This document shows, one piece after another, positions 17,668 to 25,651 of a stretch of DNA of 64,000 bases; the first letter of the stretch is position 1; each line of letters opens with the position of its first letter. Made by a program: the position numbers and the translations under genes. Under the pieces are notes generated by a model. The model did no database searches and was not told the origin of the DNA. It worked only from the letters and a program-made list of their open reading frames with translations. This stretch comes from Betaproteobacteria bacterium (lineage in GTDB: Bacteria; Pseudomonadota; Gammaproteobacteria; Burkholderiales; SG8-41), in assembly GCA_028292435.1 (NCBI GenBank), contig JAQGMI010000145.1, forward strand, positions 1 to 64,000, given 5' to 3'.

Positions 17668-18627
17668 TCAGTCTGCCTTCACACCGGTCGCCTGCACGAC
17701 CTTGCGCCATTTCTCGATTTCGTCGTTGATAATGGTCGCGAATTCCCGCGGCGAATTCGCGACGGGCTCCGCGCCTTGGTTTTTGAGGTTGTCGCGCACG
17801 TCCGCAAGCTGCAACGCCTTGACCATCTCGCGATGCAATTGATCGACGATAGGCTGCGGTGTCTTAGCGGGCGCGAGCAAACCATACCACGCGTTTGACT
17901 CATACCCGCGCACGCCCGCTTCATCGATCGTCGGCAGGTCGGGCAGTACCGGTGAACGCTTGAGCGACGCGACGCCCAGCGCGCGCAGGCGCCCGGACTT
18001 GATATGCGGCATCGCGACGAGCACGGTCGTAAAAGTAAGCTGGGTCTCGCCGCTGATCAGCGCGATGATCGAAGGTGCAGCGCCTTTATAGGCGACGTGC
18101 GTCATCTTGATGCCTGCCATGCTGTCGAACAATTCGGCCGACAGATGCGAAGGCGTGCCGTTGCCGATCGACGCGTAAAGGATTTCTCCGGGACGCTTTT
18201 TGGCGAGCGCGACCAGGTCTTTCACCGTTTTCACGGGCAGCGCCGGATTGACGACGAGGATGTTCGGCACCGTCGCAATCAGCGTGATCGGCGCAAAATC
18301 CTTGACCGTGTCGTAACCGAGTTTCGGATACAGCGACGCGTTTTGCGCATGGCTCGCGAATGTCGCGAGCAGCGTGTAACCGTCAGGCGCCGATTTGGCG
18401 ACGGCTTCAGTGCCGACCGTGCCGCTCGCACCCGAGCGGTTGTCGATCACGACCGGCTGGCCCAGGCTCTCCGTCAGTTTCGGTGCGAGCAGGCGCGCGA
18501 CGGCGTCGATGCCCCCGCCGGCGGGAAACGGAACGATGACGCGAATGGGTTTGGCGGGATAGTGTTGCGCGCCCGCGGTGCCGGCGAGTAATGCGACGAA
18601 CGCCAGACAAGCCCGCAGGAATTTCAC
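17668..18627 (-). CDS. TTT substrate-binding protein (Bug/TctC family), paired with 3-hydroxyacyl-CoA dehydrogenase
   Basis: Bug proteins are periplasmic receptors of tripartite tricarboxylate transporters and bind mono-, di- or tricarboxylates or amino acids. This 319-residue member has a signal peptide cut near residue 20 (AGTAGA before QHYPAKP). It has all family landmarks: RVIVPFPAGGGIDAVARLL, VVIDNRSGASGTVGTE, APDGYTLLATFASHA, THVAYKGAAPS and LPDLPTIDEAGVRGYE. Its ATG is 4 bases after the stop of the dehydrogenase gene, so they share a transcript. That suggests a ligand that becomes a 3-hydroxyacyl-CoA, which is inference. No membrane subunits are nearby. Confidence 0.92.
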   Translation of the reverse strand: MKFLRACLAFVALLAGTAGAQHYPAKPIRVIVPFPAGGGIDAVARLLAPKLTESLGQPVVIDNRSGASGTVGTEAVAKSAPDGYTLLATFASHAQNASLYPKLGYDTVKDFAPITLIATVPNILVVNPALPVKTVKDLVALAKKRPGEILYASIGNGTPSHLSAELFDSMAGIKMTHVAYKGAAPSIIALISGETQLTFTTVLVAMPHIKSGRLRALGVASLKRSPVLPDLPTIDEAGVRGYESNAWYGLLAPAKTPQPIVDQLHREMVKALQLADVRDNLKNQGAEPVANSPREFATIINDEIEKWRKVVQATGVKAD

Positions 18628-18631
18628 CGCG

Positions 18632-19558
18632 CTACTGACCGTCGGACTTCAGTATCGCGAACGCCTGCTGCAGTACTTTCTCGATGCGCGCTTTTTCTTT
18701 GGCGACGCTGTCGTCGGTCCATTCCCAGATGCCGCGCTTGGTTTTCATCCCGATATGATTTTTGGCAATCATGTCTTTCAGGAACTGCGGCGGTTCTTTT
18801 TCGCTGTGCAGGCTCGGATACAGCGACGTGCCGGCATAGAGATTGGTGTCCCAGCCCGACATTTCTTTTTGCGTCATCGGGCCGCAGGCGAGGAAGCGAA
18901 AACCGAAGCCATAGCGCACCGCCGTGTCGATGCCTTCAGGCGATACGACGCCGTCGGCGACGAGGTAAAGCGCTTCGCGCATCATCGCGTGCTGCAGGCG
19001 ATTGCCGATGAAGCCCGGGATATCCTTGTTTACGCGCACCGGCGCCTTACCGAGCGCTTTTTGTTGCACCTCGAGCGCATCGGCGATCTTCGAGTCGCTG
19101 AAGTCGGCTTGAATAATTTCGACGAGCGGCACCAGGTGGGCGGGCATGAAGTAATGCAGGCCGACCACGCGCGAACGCGTTTTCAGGTGGCGGCCAATGT
19201 CGCCGATCGGGAACGTCGAGGTATTGCTTGCGAGGGGGATTTCAGGCCGCGCGAGCGTTTCGAGCTGGGAAAACAATTTTTGCTTGAGCGCGAGATCTTC
19301 GGTGGCTGCTTCGATCACGAGATCGACGTCCTGCCACGGAATTGCCTCGAGCGTCGAATACGCTTTCACGAGCCCTGCCGCACTGTCGGGCGCGCCGAGT
19401 TTTTTGAGCCCGCTCGTGAGCCTGCCAGGCAATGAAGCGCGCGTTTTCTCCGAGGGGCTCATCACGTGCACGTTCCAGTTGCCGGCAGCGAAGATGATGG
19501 CGATGTCGCCGCCCATGATGCCGCCGCCGATAATGACTACGCCTTGTTGCTTGGCCAT
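18632..19558 (-). CDS. 3-Hydroxyacyl-CoA dehydrogenase
   Basis: The 308-residue enzyme oxidises a 3-hydroxyacyl-CoA with NAD+. It has the Rossmann motif VVIIGGGIMGGDIAIIFA near residues 7-24 and the catalytic His/Glu region VVGLHYFMPAHLVPLVEII. The 3HCDH C-terminal domain contains KDIPGFIGNRLQHAMMREAL. The length is that of a stand-alone HbdA/PaaH-type protein without a hydratase domain. GGGAG upstream supports the ATG at 19558. The Bug gene follows after 4 bases. The missing partners (ligase, dehydrogenase, thiolase) are not adjacent, so it probably serves one specific acid rather than general beta-oxidation. Confidence 0.9.
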   Translation of the reverse strand: MAKQQGVVIIGGGIMGGDIAIIFAAGNWNVHVMSPSEKTRASLPGRLTSGLKKLGAPDSAAGLVKAYSTLEAIPWQDVDLVIEAATEDLALKQKLFSQLETLARPEIPLASNTSTFPIGDIGRHLKTRSRVVGLHYFMPAHLVPLVEIIQADFSDSKIADALEVQQKALGKAPVRVNKDIPGFIGNRLQHAMMREALYLVADGVVSPEGIDTAVRYGFGFRFLACGPMTQKEMSGWDTNLYAGTSLYPSLHSEKEPPQFLKDMIAKNHIGMKTKRGIWEWTDDSVAKEKARIEKVLQQAFAILKSDGQ

Positions 19559-19669
19559 GCGAATGACTCCCGAGTCCGAACTCTGCTGGCGGCGCGCGGC
19601 GCCGAATCAGCGTGAATTATAAAAGGAAACTCGCGCCGGCCCGCCCCACCCGGGCGACCGGCGCGAATT

Positions 19670-19692
19670 AAAAGCGCGCGCAGTGCGCTTTT
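19670..19692 (-). terminator. Intrinsic terminator after the methyltransferase pair
   Basis: AAAAGCGC (19670-19677) and GCGCTTTT (19685-19692) form an 8-bp stem with a 7-base loop, directly behind the stop codon at 19696. On the minus strand it runs into TTTTAATT, and on the plus strand into seven T, so it can work both ways. A second GC-rich stem lies just beyond, about 19632-19664. Confidence 0.75.
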
Positions 19693-19695
19693 TTT

Positions 19696-20502
19696 CTACT
19701 TGCGAGTGGCGTTCCACGGCCCGGCGCTTGCGCCGCGCGTCGTGCCTTCCATGCCCTTGCCGGTGACCCGGCCACTGTATTCCGTATTACCGGCGGTGAA
19801 CGAAATCTGATCGCCGCGCAGTTTGCCATTGGTAATCGCAACCGCGTTGCCGCCGGTCTTCAGCGTGCCGGCGACGTTCTGGTACATCTGCTTCAACTCG
19901 AGTTCGCCTTGCGCCATCTGCCACGCGCCTTCGACCTTGGCGGGCACGATCCACATATAAGCAGTGCGGCCATCAAACGATTCGGTCTGGTCGGCAGTCC
20001 AGTCTTCCATCGTGAACGCATGCGAGACGACGCGGGTGCCGGGCTTCAGGTTCAGAATTTTCGGGCGCAGCTTGGTGTTGATGCTCGGCAGCAGATACAT
20101 CGTGATGACCGTAGCCGGCGAAAAATCCGTCTCGAAAAGATCGGCCTTCATGAACGTCGCTTTAGCGGTAACGCCCGCTTTTTCCGCGTTGCGTTTCGAC
20201 AGTTCGACCATGTCGGGGTTGTACTCGATGCCGACCGCTTTGGCGCCGCGCTTGGCGGCCGTGATGACCGTGCGGCCATCGCCGGACCCGAGGTCATAGA
20301 CGGTGTCGGCCGAGGTGACTTTCGTCATGTCGAGCATCTTGTCGACGAGGCCCTGCGGCGTCGGGACCCAGATCACGTCCTTGCCTTCCTGGCCGACATG
20401 CGGCTCGAACTCTTTCTGCGCGGGCTGCGCAGCGACGCCCGAGCTCACGAGCGCCAGCAGTAACGCAAGATGAAAGCGGCGGTGGAATTGTGCGATCAAC
20501 AT
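19696..20502 (-). CDS. Exported class I SAM-dependent methyltransferase-like protein, copy 1
   Basis: The 268-residue protein combines a clear signal peptide (hydrophobic residues 11-21, cleavage near A25 in VAAQPAQ) with a class I methyltransferase fold. Motif I is VYDLGSGDGRTVITAAKRGA at residues 68-87, and GIEYNPDMVELSKRNAEKAG gives the acidic SAM-ribose ligand. The core resembles the FAM173-type lysine methyltransferases. From about residue 170 there is an extra beta-rich region (AYMWIVPAKVEGAWQMAQGE, then SGRVTGKGMEGTT) not expected in a plain methyltransferase. SAM is not known in the periplasm, so export is puzzling. It follows a paralogue after 34 bases. AGGAG supports the start. Confidence 0.8.
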   Translation of the reverse strand: MLIAQFHRRFHLALLLALVSSGVAAQPAQKEFEPHVGQEGKDVIWVPTPQGLVDKMLDMTKVTSADTVYDLGSGDGRTVITAAKRGAKAVGIEYNPDMVELSKRNAEKAGVTAKATFMKADLFETDFSPATVITMYLLPSINTKLRPKILNLKPGTRVVSHAFTMEDWTADQTESFDGRTAYMWIVPAKVEGAWQMAQGELELKQMYQNVAGTLKTGGNAVAITNGKLRGDQISFTAGNTEYSGRVTGKGMEGTTRGASAGPWNATRK

Positions 20503-20536
20503 GCTGAATGCTCCTTTATAGATAAGTGGTGTTCGT

Positions 20537-21361
20537 CTAACGCCGGGTTGCGGTCCACTTGGCCGAATTGCCGCCGTTGATCACGGTGCCGTCGATGGTA
20601 TTGCCGCTGACGCGTCCGCTGTAATTCGCGCCGCCCGCGCTGAAAGTCAATTGATCGGCGCGCAGTTTTGCCCCGCTGACAATGTGATTGTCCGTCCCCG
20701 ACTTGAGCGAGCCCTGCACCATTTGAAATTCCTGCTTTAGCGTGAGATCGCCTTGCGCCGAGTGCCAGGTGCCGGCCACTTTCGCCGGCACGATCCACAG
20801 GTGCGCGGTGCAATAGTAGCTGCAGCCGGCGCCTTCATCGACCGTCGCGGTTTCATCGTCCTTCCATTCGCCCATCGTGAAGGTGTTCGACACGATGCGC
20901 GTGCCCGGCTTCAAATTCAGAATTTTCGGCCGGAGTTTCAGGTTGATGTCGGGCAGAAGAAACAGCGTGATGACGCTCGCCTGCGAAAAATCGGTTTCGA
21001 ACAAATCGGCCTTGATGAACGTCGCCTTATCGCCGACGCCGGCCTTCGCCGCATTTTGTTTCGACAGTTCGACCATGTCGGGGTTGTATTCGATGCCGGT
21101 CGAGCGCGCGCCGCGCTTCGCCGCGGTAATCACCGTGCGGCCGTCGCCTGAGCCCAGGTCCATATGAACCTCGTTCGGCGCGAGCTTCGCCATGTCGAGC
21201 ATCTTGTCGACGAGCGCCTGCGAGGTCGGCACCCACACCACATCCTTGCCCGGCTGCCCTGAAAAAGGTTCGAAAGGTTTCTGCGCAGGTTGTGCGTATG
21301 CGCCGGCTGACAGCAGCAACGCGACAGCGAAAAATGAACGCAGATTGCCTAAGGTCTTCAT
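20537..21361 (-). CDS. Exported class I SAM-dependent methyltransferase-like protein, copy 2
   Basis: The 274-residue paralogue of the next gene downstream has the same order: signal peptide ending at AYA before QPAQKP, motif I MDLGSGDGRTVITAAKRGA, GIEYNPDMVELSKQNAAKAG, then the beta-rich tail. It differs by an insert with two cysteines (ECGAGCSYYC-like segment, actually GAGCSYYCTAH), which could form a disulfide in the periplasm. Four ATGs lie at the start; the GGAG inside the first codons is best spaced for the one at 21361. The gap from the upstream Bug gene is only 36 bases, so the pair may be the tail of the long catabolic transcript. Confidence 0.8.
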   Translation of the reverse strand: MKTLGNLRSFFAVALLLSAGAYAQPAQKPFEPFSGQPGKDVVWVPTSQALVDKMLDMAKLAPNEVHMDLGSGDGRTVITAAKRGARSTGIEYNPDMVELSKQNAAKAGVGDKATFIKADLFETDFSQASVITLFLLPDINLKLRPKILNLKPGTRIVSNTFTMGEWKDDETATVDEGAGCSYYCTAHLWIVPAKVAGTWHSAQGDLTLKQEFQMVQGSLKSGTDNHIVSGAKLRADQLTFSAGGANYSGRVSGNTIDGTVINGGNSAKWTATRR

Positions 21362-21397
21362 CATCATCTCCATGAATTAAACAACGTGATACGAATT

Positions 21398-22375
21398 TTA
21401 TTCCGGGCGCGCGCCGGATGCTTTTACGACCGGGGCCCAGCGTGTGATTTCTGACTTGATGTGAGCGCCAAATTCCTCAGGCGTGTTGCCGACCGGGATG
21501 ACGCCGTCACCGGCGAGCCTTTCCTTGACGTCCTGCATGCGCAAAGCTCTGACCATCTCGGCGTTCAGTTTCATGACAATGTCGCGCGGCGTCGCCGCTG
21601 GCGCCAGTATCCCGTACCATTGCGTCGCTTCATAGCCCGGCACCCCTGCTTCGGCGACGGTCGGCACGTCCGGCATGACTGCCAGGCGCTTGGCGGTGCC
21701 GACACCGATGATCCTGAGTTTCTGCGATTTCACATGCGGCATCAGGGCCGCCATGCCGGTAAACATGGTCGAGGTCTGGCCGGCAATCAGGTCGTAGATT
21801 GCCGGCCCGGTGCCTTTATACGGAATGTGTGTAAAGTTTACTTTCGCCAACAGCTCGAAATAAACCATCGCAAGATGCGCGGCGCTGCCGCCGCCACCGG
21901 AGCCATACAATACCGAGCCCGGTTTTGCGCGGGCGATTGCGATCAGGTCTTTGACGGTGCGCACCGGCATCGCCGGATGTACGACGAGGCCGTTGGGCAC
22001 CATCGCGAGCAAGGTAATCGGCGCAAAGTCCTTGATCGGGTCATACGGCAGCTTCGGGTACAGCGTCGGGTTGGCGCCGAATGTGCCGATGTGGCCCATG
22101 ACAATGGTGTAACCGTCGGGCGGCGCGTGCGCGGCAACCTCAACACCGATCGTGCCGCCGGCGCCGCCGCGATTTTCGACGACGACCTGCTGGCCCCACG
22201 CTTCGGTAAGTTTCTGTCCGATCACGCGCGCGAGCAGGTCGGTACTGCCGCCCGGCGGGAAAGGCGCGATCAGCTTGATGGGCTTCGACGGAAAATTCTG
22301 CGCCGGCGCGGCGGTGATGGTGAACGCGACGACGGCGACGGTCGCCAGCCCGGCGGCCGCGGTTGAGCGTTTCAT
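21398..22375 (-). CDS. TTT substrate-binding protein (Bug family), behind CoA-transferase
   Basis: A 325-residue Bug protein. The signal peptide is MKRSTAAAGLATVAVVAFTI plus TAAPA, cut near residue 25 before QNFPSKP. Family segments are LIAPFPPGGSTDLLARVIG, VVVENRGGAGGTIGVEVA, PPDGYTIVMGHIGT, THIPYKGTGPAIYDLIAG and MPDVPTVAEAGVPGYE. The start is taken at 22375, 4 bases behind the CaiB-type gene; the frame stays open further upstream but lacks a signal peptide there. The pairing suggests that the bound acid is activated by CoA transfer. Confidence 0.92.
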   Translation of the reverse strand: MKRSTAAAGLATVAVVAFTITAAPAQNFPSKPIKLIAPFPPGGSTDLLARVIGQKLTEAWGQQVVVENRGGAGGTIGVEVAAHAPPDGYTIVMGHIGTFGANPTLYPKLPYDPIKDFAPITLLAMVPNGLVVHPAMPVRTVKDLIAIARAKPGSVLYGSGGGGSAAHLAMVYFELLAKVNFTHIPYKGTGPAIYDLIAGQTSTMFTGMAALMPHVKSQKLRIIGVGTAKRLAVMPDVPTVAEAGVPGYEATQWYGILAPAATPRDIVMKLNAEMVRALRMQDVKERLAGDGVIPVGNTPEEFGAHIKSEITRWAPVVKASGARPE

Positions 22376-22379
22376 CGCT

Positions 22380-23603
22380 TCAGGCTTTCGGTTTCGCGGC
22401 AAGCCGGCCATCGACCGCGATGCCGGCGGTCACCATCGCGGTGATCGCTGTCTCGTCGTATCCCGCTTCGCGCAGGATTTCGACGGTGTGCTGGCCGATG
22501 GTCGGCGCCGGGATGAAATCGGTGCGCGCGCCCGCCGTCGATTTGTTCGTCAGCGCCATGTCGATCATGCGGCCTTCGGTCGGGTGATCGAATTTGCGGA
22601 AAAATCCGACGTCGTTCAGATGCGGGTCCTGCATCAACGTTTCGAGCGTGTGGTACTGCATCGCGGGCACGTCGGACTTGTCGAAGATCTCGATCCACTC
22701 GGCGGTCGTCTTTTGCTTGAGCCCCTCGGCGCGCGCGGCGAAATATTCGGGCACGTGCTTGAAGCGCGCGGCCACGGTGCTGAAGCGCGCGTCGGTTTTA
22801 AATTCCGGCTTGCCGATGGCGTCAAACACGGCGAACGCCTGTGCATTGGTATTCGCTGAAATACAGATGTAGCCGTCCTTGGTCGGCACCGGCCGCGCCC
22901 ACGGGTCGAAAATCCGCGGATCGCCGGTGGTGCCGATCGGCGGATCGAACGTCTGGTGATACATGTGCTCTTCAAGCACGTAGCGCGCGATGTTCTCGAA
23001 CATCGGCACTTCGATCGACTGGCCTTCGCCGGTACGCTCGCGATGATAAAGCGCCATCAGGACCATCTGCGTTGCGATGAGGCCGGTCGTCTTGTCCGCC
23101 ATCACGATGGGCACGTAACGCGGTTCGCCGGTCGCGCGGTGATGCAGCGCTGCGATGCCGGCGGAACCCTGGATGATCGAATCGTACGCGGGCTTGCTCT
23201 TATAGCGGCCGGTCTGGCCGAAGCCGACGATGCCGCAATAAATTATTTTCGGGTTGATTGCCTTGACGTCTTCGTACGAGAGTTTCAGGCGGGCCATCGC
23301 CGAGGGGCGCACGTTCCAGAGCAGCACGTCGGCTTTGGCGAGCAGTTTCTTGAGCGCCGCGTACGCTTCGGGTTTTTTCAGGTCGATTGCGAGTGAGCGC
23401 TTGTTGCGATTCAGGTGCAGGAACTTCGGCGACATGTTCGGCGAGATCGCCCGGCCGGCGAGATTGCGCACGATGTCGCCGGTCGGCGGCTCGACCTTGA
23501 TAATGTCGGCGCCGTAATCGGCGAGCATCAGCGTAACCATCGGTCCGACGACGACCGACGTCAGGTCGACCACGCGCACGTCTTTAAGCGGTCCGCCGGC
23601 CAT
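22380..23603 (-). CDS. CaiB/BaiF family (class III) CoA-transferase
   Basis: This 407-residue cytoplasmic enzyme moves CoA from an acyl-CoA donor to an acid. Family segments are LKDVRVVDLTSVVVGPMVT at the N terminus, DYGADIIKVEPPTGD and FLHLNRNKRSLAIDLK. The formyl-CoA-transferase-type Asp region is probably at PAYDSIIQGSAGI; RPVPTKDGYICISAN follows. The start is set at 23603 (MAGGPLKDVRV); an ATG at 23645 would add 14 unconserved residues, and neither has a strong ribosome site. Bug genes stand on both sides. Donor and acceptor cannot be read from the sequence. Confidence 0.88.
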   Translation of the reverse strand: MAGGPLKDVRVVDLTSVVVGPMVTLMLADYGADIIKVEPPTGDIVRNLAGRAISPNMSPKFLHLNRNKRSLAIDLKKPEAYAALKKLLAKADVLLWNVRPSAMARLKLSYEDVKAINPKIIYCGIVGFGQTGRYKSKPAYDSIIQGSAGIAALHHRATGEPRYVPIVMADKTTGLIATQMVLMALYHRERTGEGQSIEVPMFENIARYVLEEHMYHQTFDPPIGTTGDPRIFDPWARPVPTKDGYICISANTNAQAFAVFDAIGKPEFKTDARFSTVAARFKHVPEYFAARAEGLKQKTTAEWIEIFDKSDVPAMQYHTLETLMQDPHLNDVGFFRKFDHPTEGRMIDMALTNKSTAGARTDFIPAPTIGQHTVEILREAGYDETAITAMVTAGIAVDGRLAAKPKA

Positions 23604-23750
23604 CAGAAACACGCCCGGCTCTGGCGCGCGCCGATGCGCTCGCACAATCGATTGAGTAAATGCTGCACTGGTTAACTCTCCTTGCGGGGTGTTTATTGCG
23701 GGAGGCGCAATTCTATCAATTCTGCCTGCGCACCGCGCCGTCTGCCACGG

Positions 23751-24734
23751 CTACAGCTTGACGCCCGCGGCCTTGATGACTTGCGCCCAGCGCGCGATGT
23801 CCCGTTGCAGAAACGCTGTGAATTCCTGCGGTGTGTTGGCGACGATTTCGGAGCCTTCGCTCGTCAGTTTGTCGCGCACGTCGGGCACGCGCAGCGATTT
23901 GACGATGGCGGCATTGAGCGCGGCCACAATGGCAGGCGGCGTGCGCGCCGGCGCCGCCACGCCGAACCAGTTGAGTACTTCGAAGCCGCTCAACCCTGCT
24001 TCGACGAGCGACGGCACGTCGGCGAGCGAAGCTGCGCGTTTTGCGCTCGTCACCGCGAGCATGCGCACGCGCTTCCCCGCGAGCAGCGGCTGAATCGTAA
24101 TTTGCGACGCAAACTGAAAACCGAGCTGGCCGCCGGCAACGTCGATCGCGGCCGGCGCCGCGCCCTTGTAGGGCACATGCGTCGCCTGAATGCCGGTCAC
24201 GGTGCGGAACAATTCGCCCGCGAGATGTCCGCCGCTGCCTACACCGGCCGAACCATAAGTGAGCGGCTGCGCCTTGCCTGTGGCAATCAATTCTTTGACT
24301 GAGGCGATGTTCGATGTGGCCGGGACAATCAGCACGAGCGGTGCGGAGGTCAGCATGGTTATCGGCGCAAAATCCGCCACCGGGTCGTAGGGCAGCTTTT
24401 GCAGGCTCGCGTTGGTGGTATGCGATGTGTAAATCATGACCAGCGTATAGCCGTCGGGCGCCGCCTTGGCGACGAGATCGGTGCCGATCACCGAGCCTGC
24501 GCCAGGCCGGTTATCGACAATGACTTGCTGGCCGAACGCGGCGCTCAATTGCATCGCGACTATGCGCCCGAGTACATCGGAAGTCGCGCCGGGCGTCGCC
24601 GGCACGATCATGCGCAGCGGGCGGGCCGGATATTTTTCCGCGCTTGCCGCGAGCACCTGCGCGCACACAAGCAGCAGGCTCAGAGCCGCGGCTATTCCGC
24701 GCGCATGCCGGTGTCGGTGACGACCTTGCCCCAC
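23751..24734 (-). CDS. TTT substrate-binding protein (Bug family), overlapping copy B
   Basis: 327 residues, with a His/Arg-rich n-region (GQGRHRHRHARG) ahead of a hydrophobic signal core and cleavage near residue 32. Bug landmarks are RMIVPATPGATSDVLGRIVA, VIVDNRPGAGSVIGTDLVA, APDGYTLVMIYTSH, THVPYKGAAPAAIDVAGGQ and LADVPSLVEAGLSGFE. The GTG start lies inside the preceding Bug gene, an overlap of 43 bases, and no later Met would leave a complete signal peptide. The two neighbours clearly differ in sequence, so they probably bind different ligands. Confidence 0.88.
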   Translation of the reverse strand: MGQGRHRHRHARGIAAALSLLLVCAQVLAASAEKYPARPLRMIVPATPGATSDVLGRIVAMQLSAAFGQQVIVDNRPGAGSVIGTDLVAKAAPDGYTLVMIYTSHTTNASLQKLPYDPVADFAPITMLTSAPLVLIVPATSNIASVKELIATGKAQPLTYGSAGVGSGGHLAGELFRTVTGIQATHVPYKGAAPAAIDVAGGQLGFQFASQITIQPLLAGKRVRMLAVTSAKRAASLADVPSLVEAGLSGFEVLNWFGVAAPARTPPAIVAALNAAIVKSLRVPDVRDKLTSEGSEIVANTPQEFTAFLQRDIARWAQVIKAAGVKL

Positions 24735-25651
24735 TTGACGATCTCCTCTTTGATATACGCGGCGAAGTGCTCGGGCGTGTCGCCGACGGGATCGACACCT
24801 TCAGTGGCAAAGCGCTCGAGCAGAGCGGGCGAACGCAACACTTTGACGGTTTCCCGATGCAGGGTCGCAATGACTTGCGGCGGCGTGCGCGCCGGTACTA
24901 GCAACCCGAACCAGGGGCTGACCACGTAACCAGGCACGCCGGACTCAATGACGGTCGACACTTCGGGCAGTGCAGCCGTGCGTTTGCTGCCAGTGACGGC
25001 AAGCGCGTGCACGCGATTCGATTTGATGTACGCAAGCACGCTCGGAATGCCGGTAAACATGACCTGCACCTGCCCGCCGATCAAATCGATCACGCCGGGC
25101 GTGCTCCCTTTATAAGGTACATGCGTCAGTTTGATGCCGGCCGCCGAATTGAACATTTCCGCCGCGAAGTGCGGCGCGCTGCCCGCACCGCCGGACGCAT
25201 AGTTGATTTGGCCGGGGCGCGCTTTGGCGAGGGCCACCAGTTCCCTGACGGAATTCGCCGGCACGGACGGATGCACGACGATTACATACGGGCTCGCAAT
25301 CAGCATCGTCACCGGCGCAAAGTCGCGCACCGGATCGTACGGCAGCTTGCGTTGCAGATGCGGACTCAGAGCGAGGGTGCCGGTGCCGCCGACGACGAGC
25401 GTGTAGCCGTCAGGCAGCGAGCGCGCGGCGGTTTCGGTGCCGATGGTGCCGCCGGCGCCGGTGCGGTTGTCGACGACGATCTGCTGACTGAAGTTGTCGG
25501 CAAGTTTTTGCGCGACGGCGCGGCCCGCGGTGTCGATGCTGCCGCCCGCGGGATACGGCATGATGAGGCGAATCGGCTTGTCGGGATACGCCGCGTATAC
25601 CGGGGCCGCCAACGAAAACGCGGCGGCCGCCATGAGCCTGCGCTTCCTCAC
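24692..25651 (-). CDS. TTT substrate-binding protein (Bug family), overlapping copy A
   Basis: 319 residues starting with GTG that shares one base with the TAG stop of the lyase-like gene (TAGTG), a sign of translational coupling. The signal peptide RKRRLMAAAAFSLAAPVYA is cut near residue 20. Landmarks are RLIMPYPAGGSIDTAGRAVA, IVVDNRTGAGGTIGTETA, LPDGYTLVVGGTGT, THVPYKGSTPGVIDLIGGQ and LPEVSTVIESGVPGY. An ATG six codons in would also work and keep most of the signal peptide. Its 3' end carries the start of the next Bug gene. Confidence 0.92.
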   Translation of the reverse strand: MRKRRLMAAAAFSLAAPVYAAYPDKPIRLIMPYPAGGSIDTAGRAVAQKLADNFSQQIVVDNRTGAGGTIGTETAARSLPDGYTLVVGGTGTLALSPHLQRKLPYDPVRDFAPVTMLIASPYVIVVHPSVPANSVRELVALAKARPGQINYASGGAGSAPHFAAEMFNSAAGIKLTHVPYKGSTPGVIDLIGGQVQVMFTGIPSVLAYIKSNRVHALAVTGSKRTAALPEVSTVIESGVPGYVVSPWFGLLVPARTPPQVIATLHRETVKVLRSPALLERFATEGVDPVGDTPEHFAAYIKEEIVKWGKVVTDTGMRAE

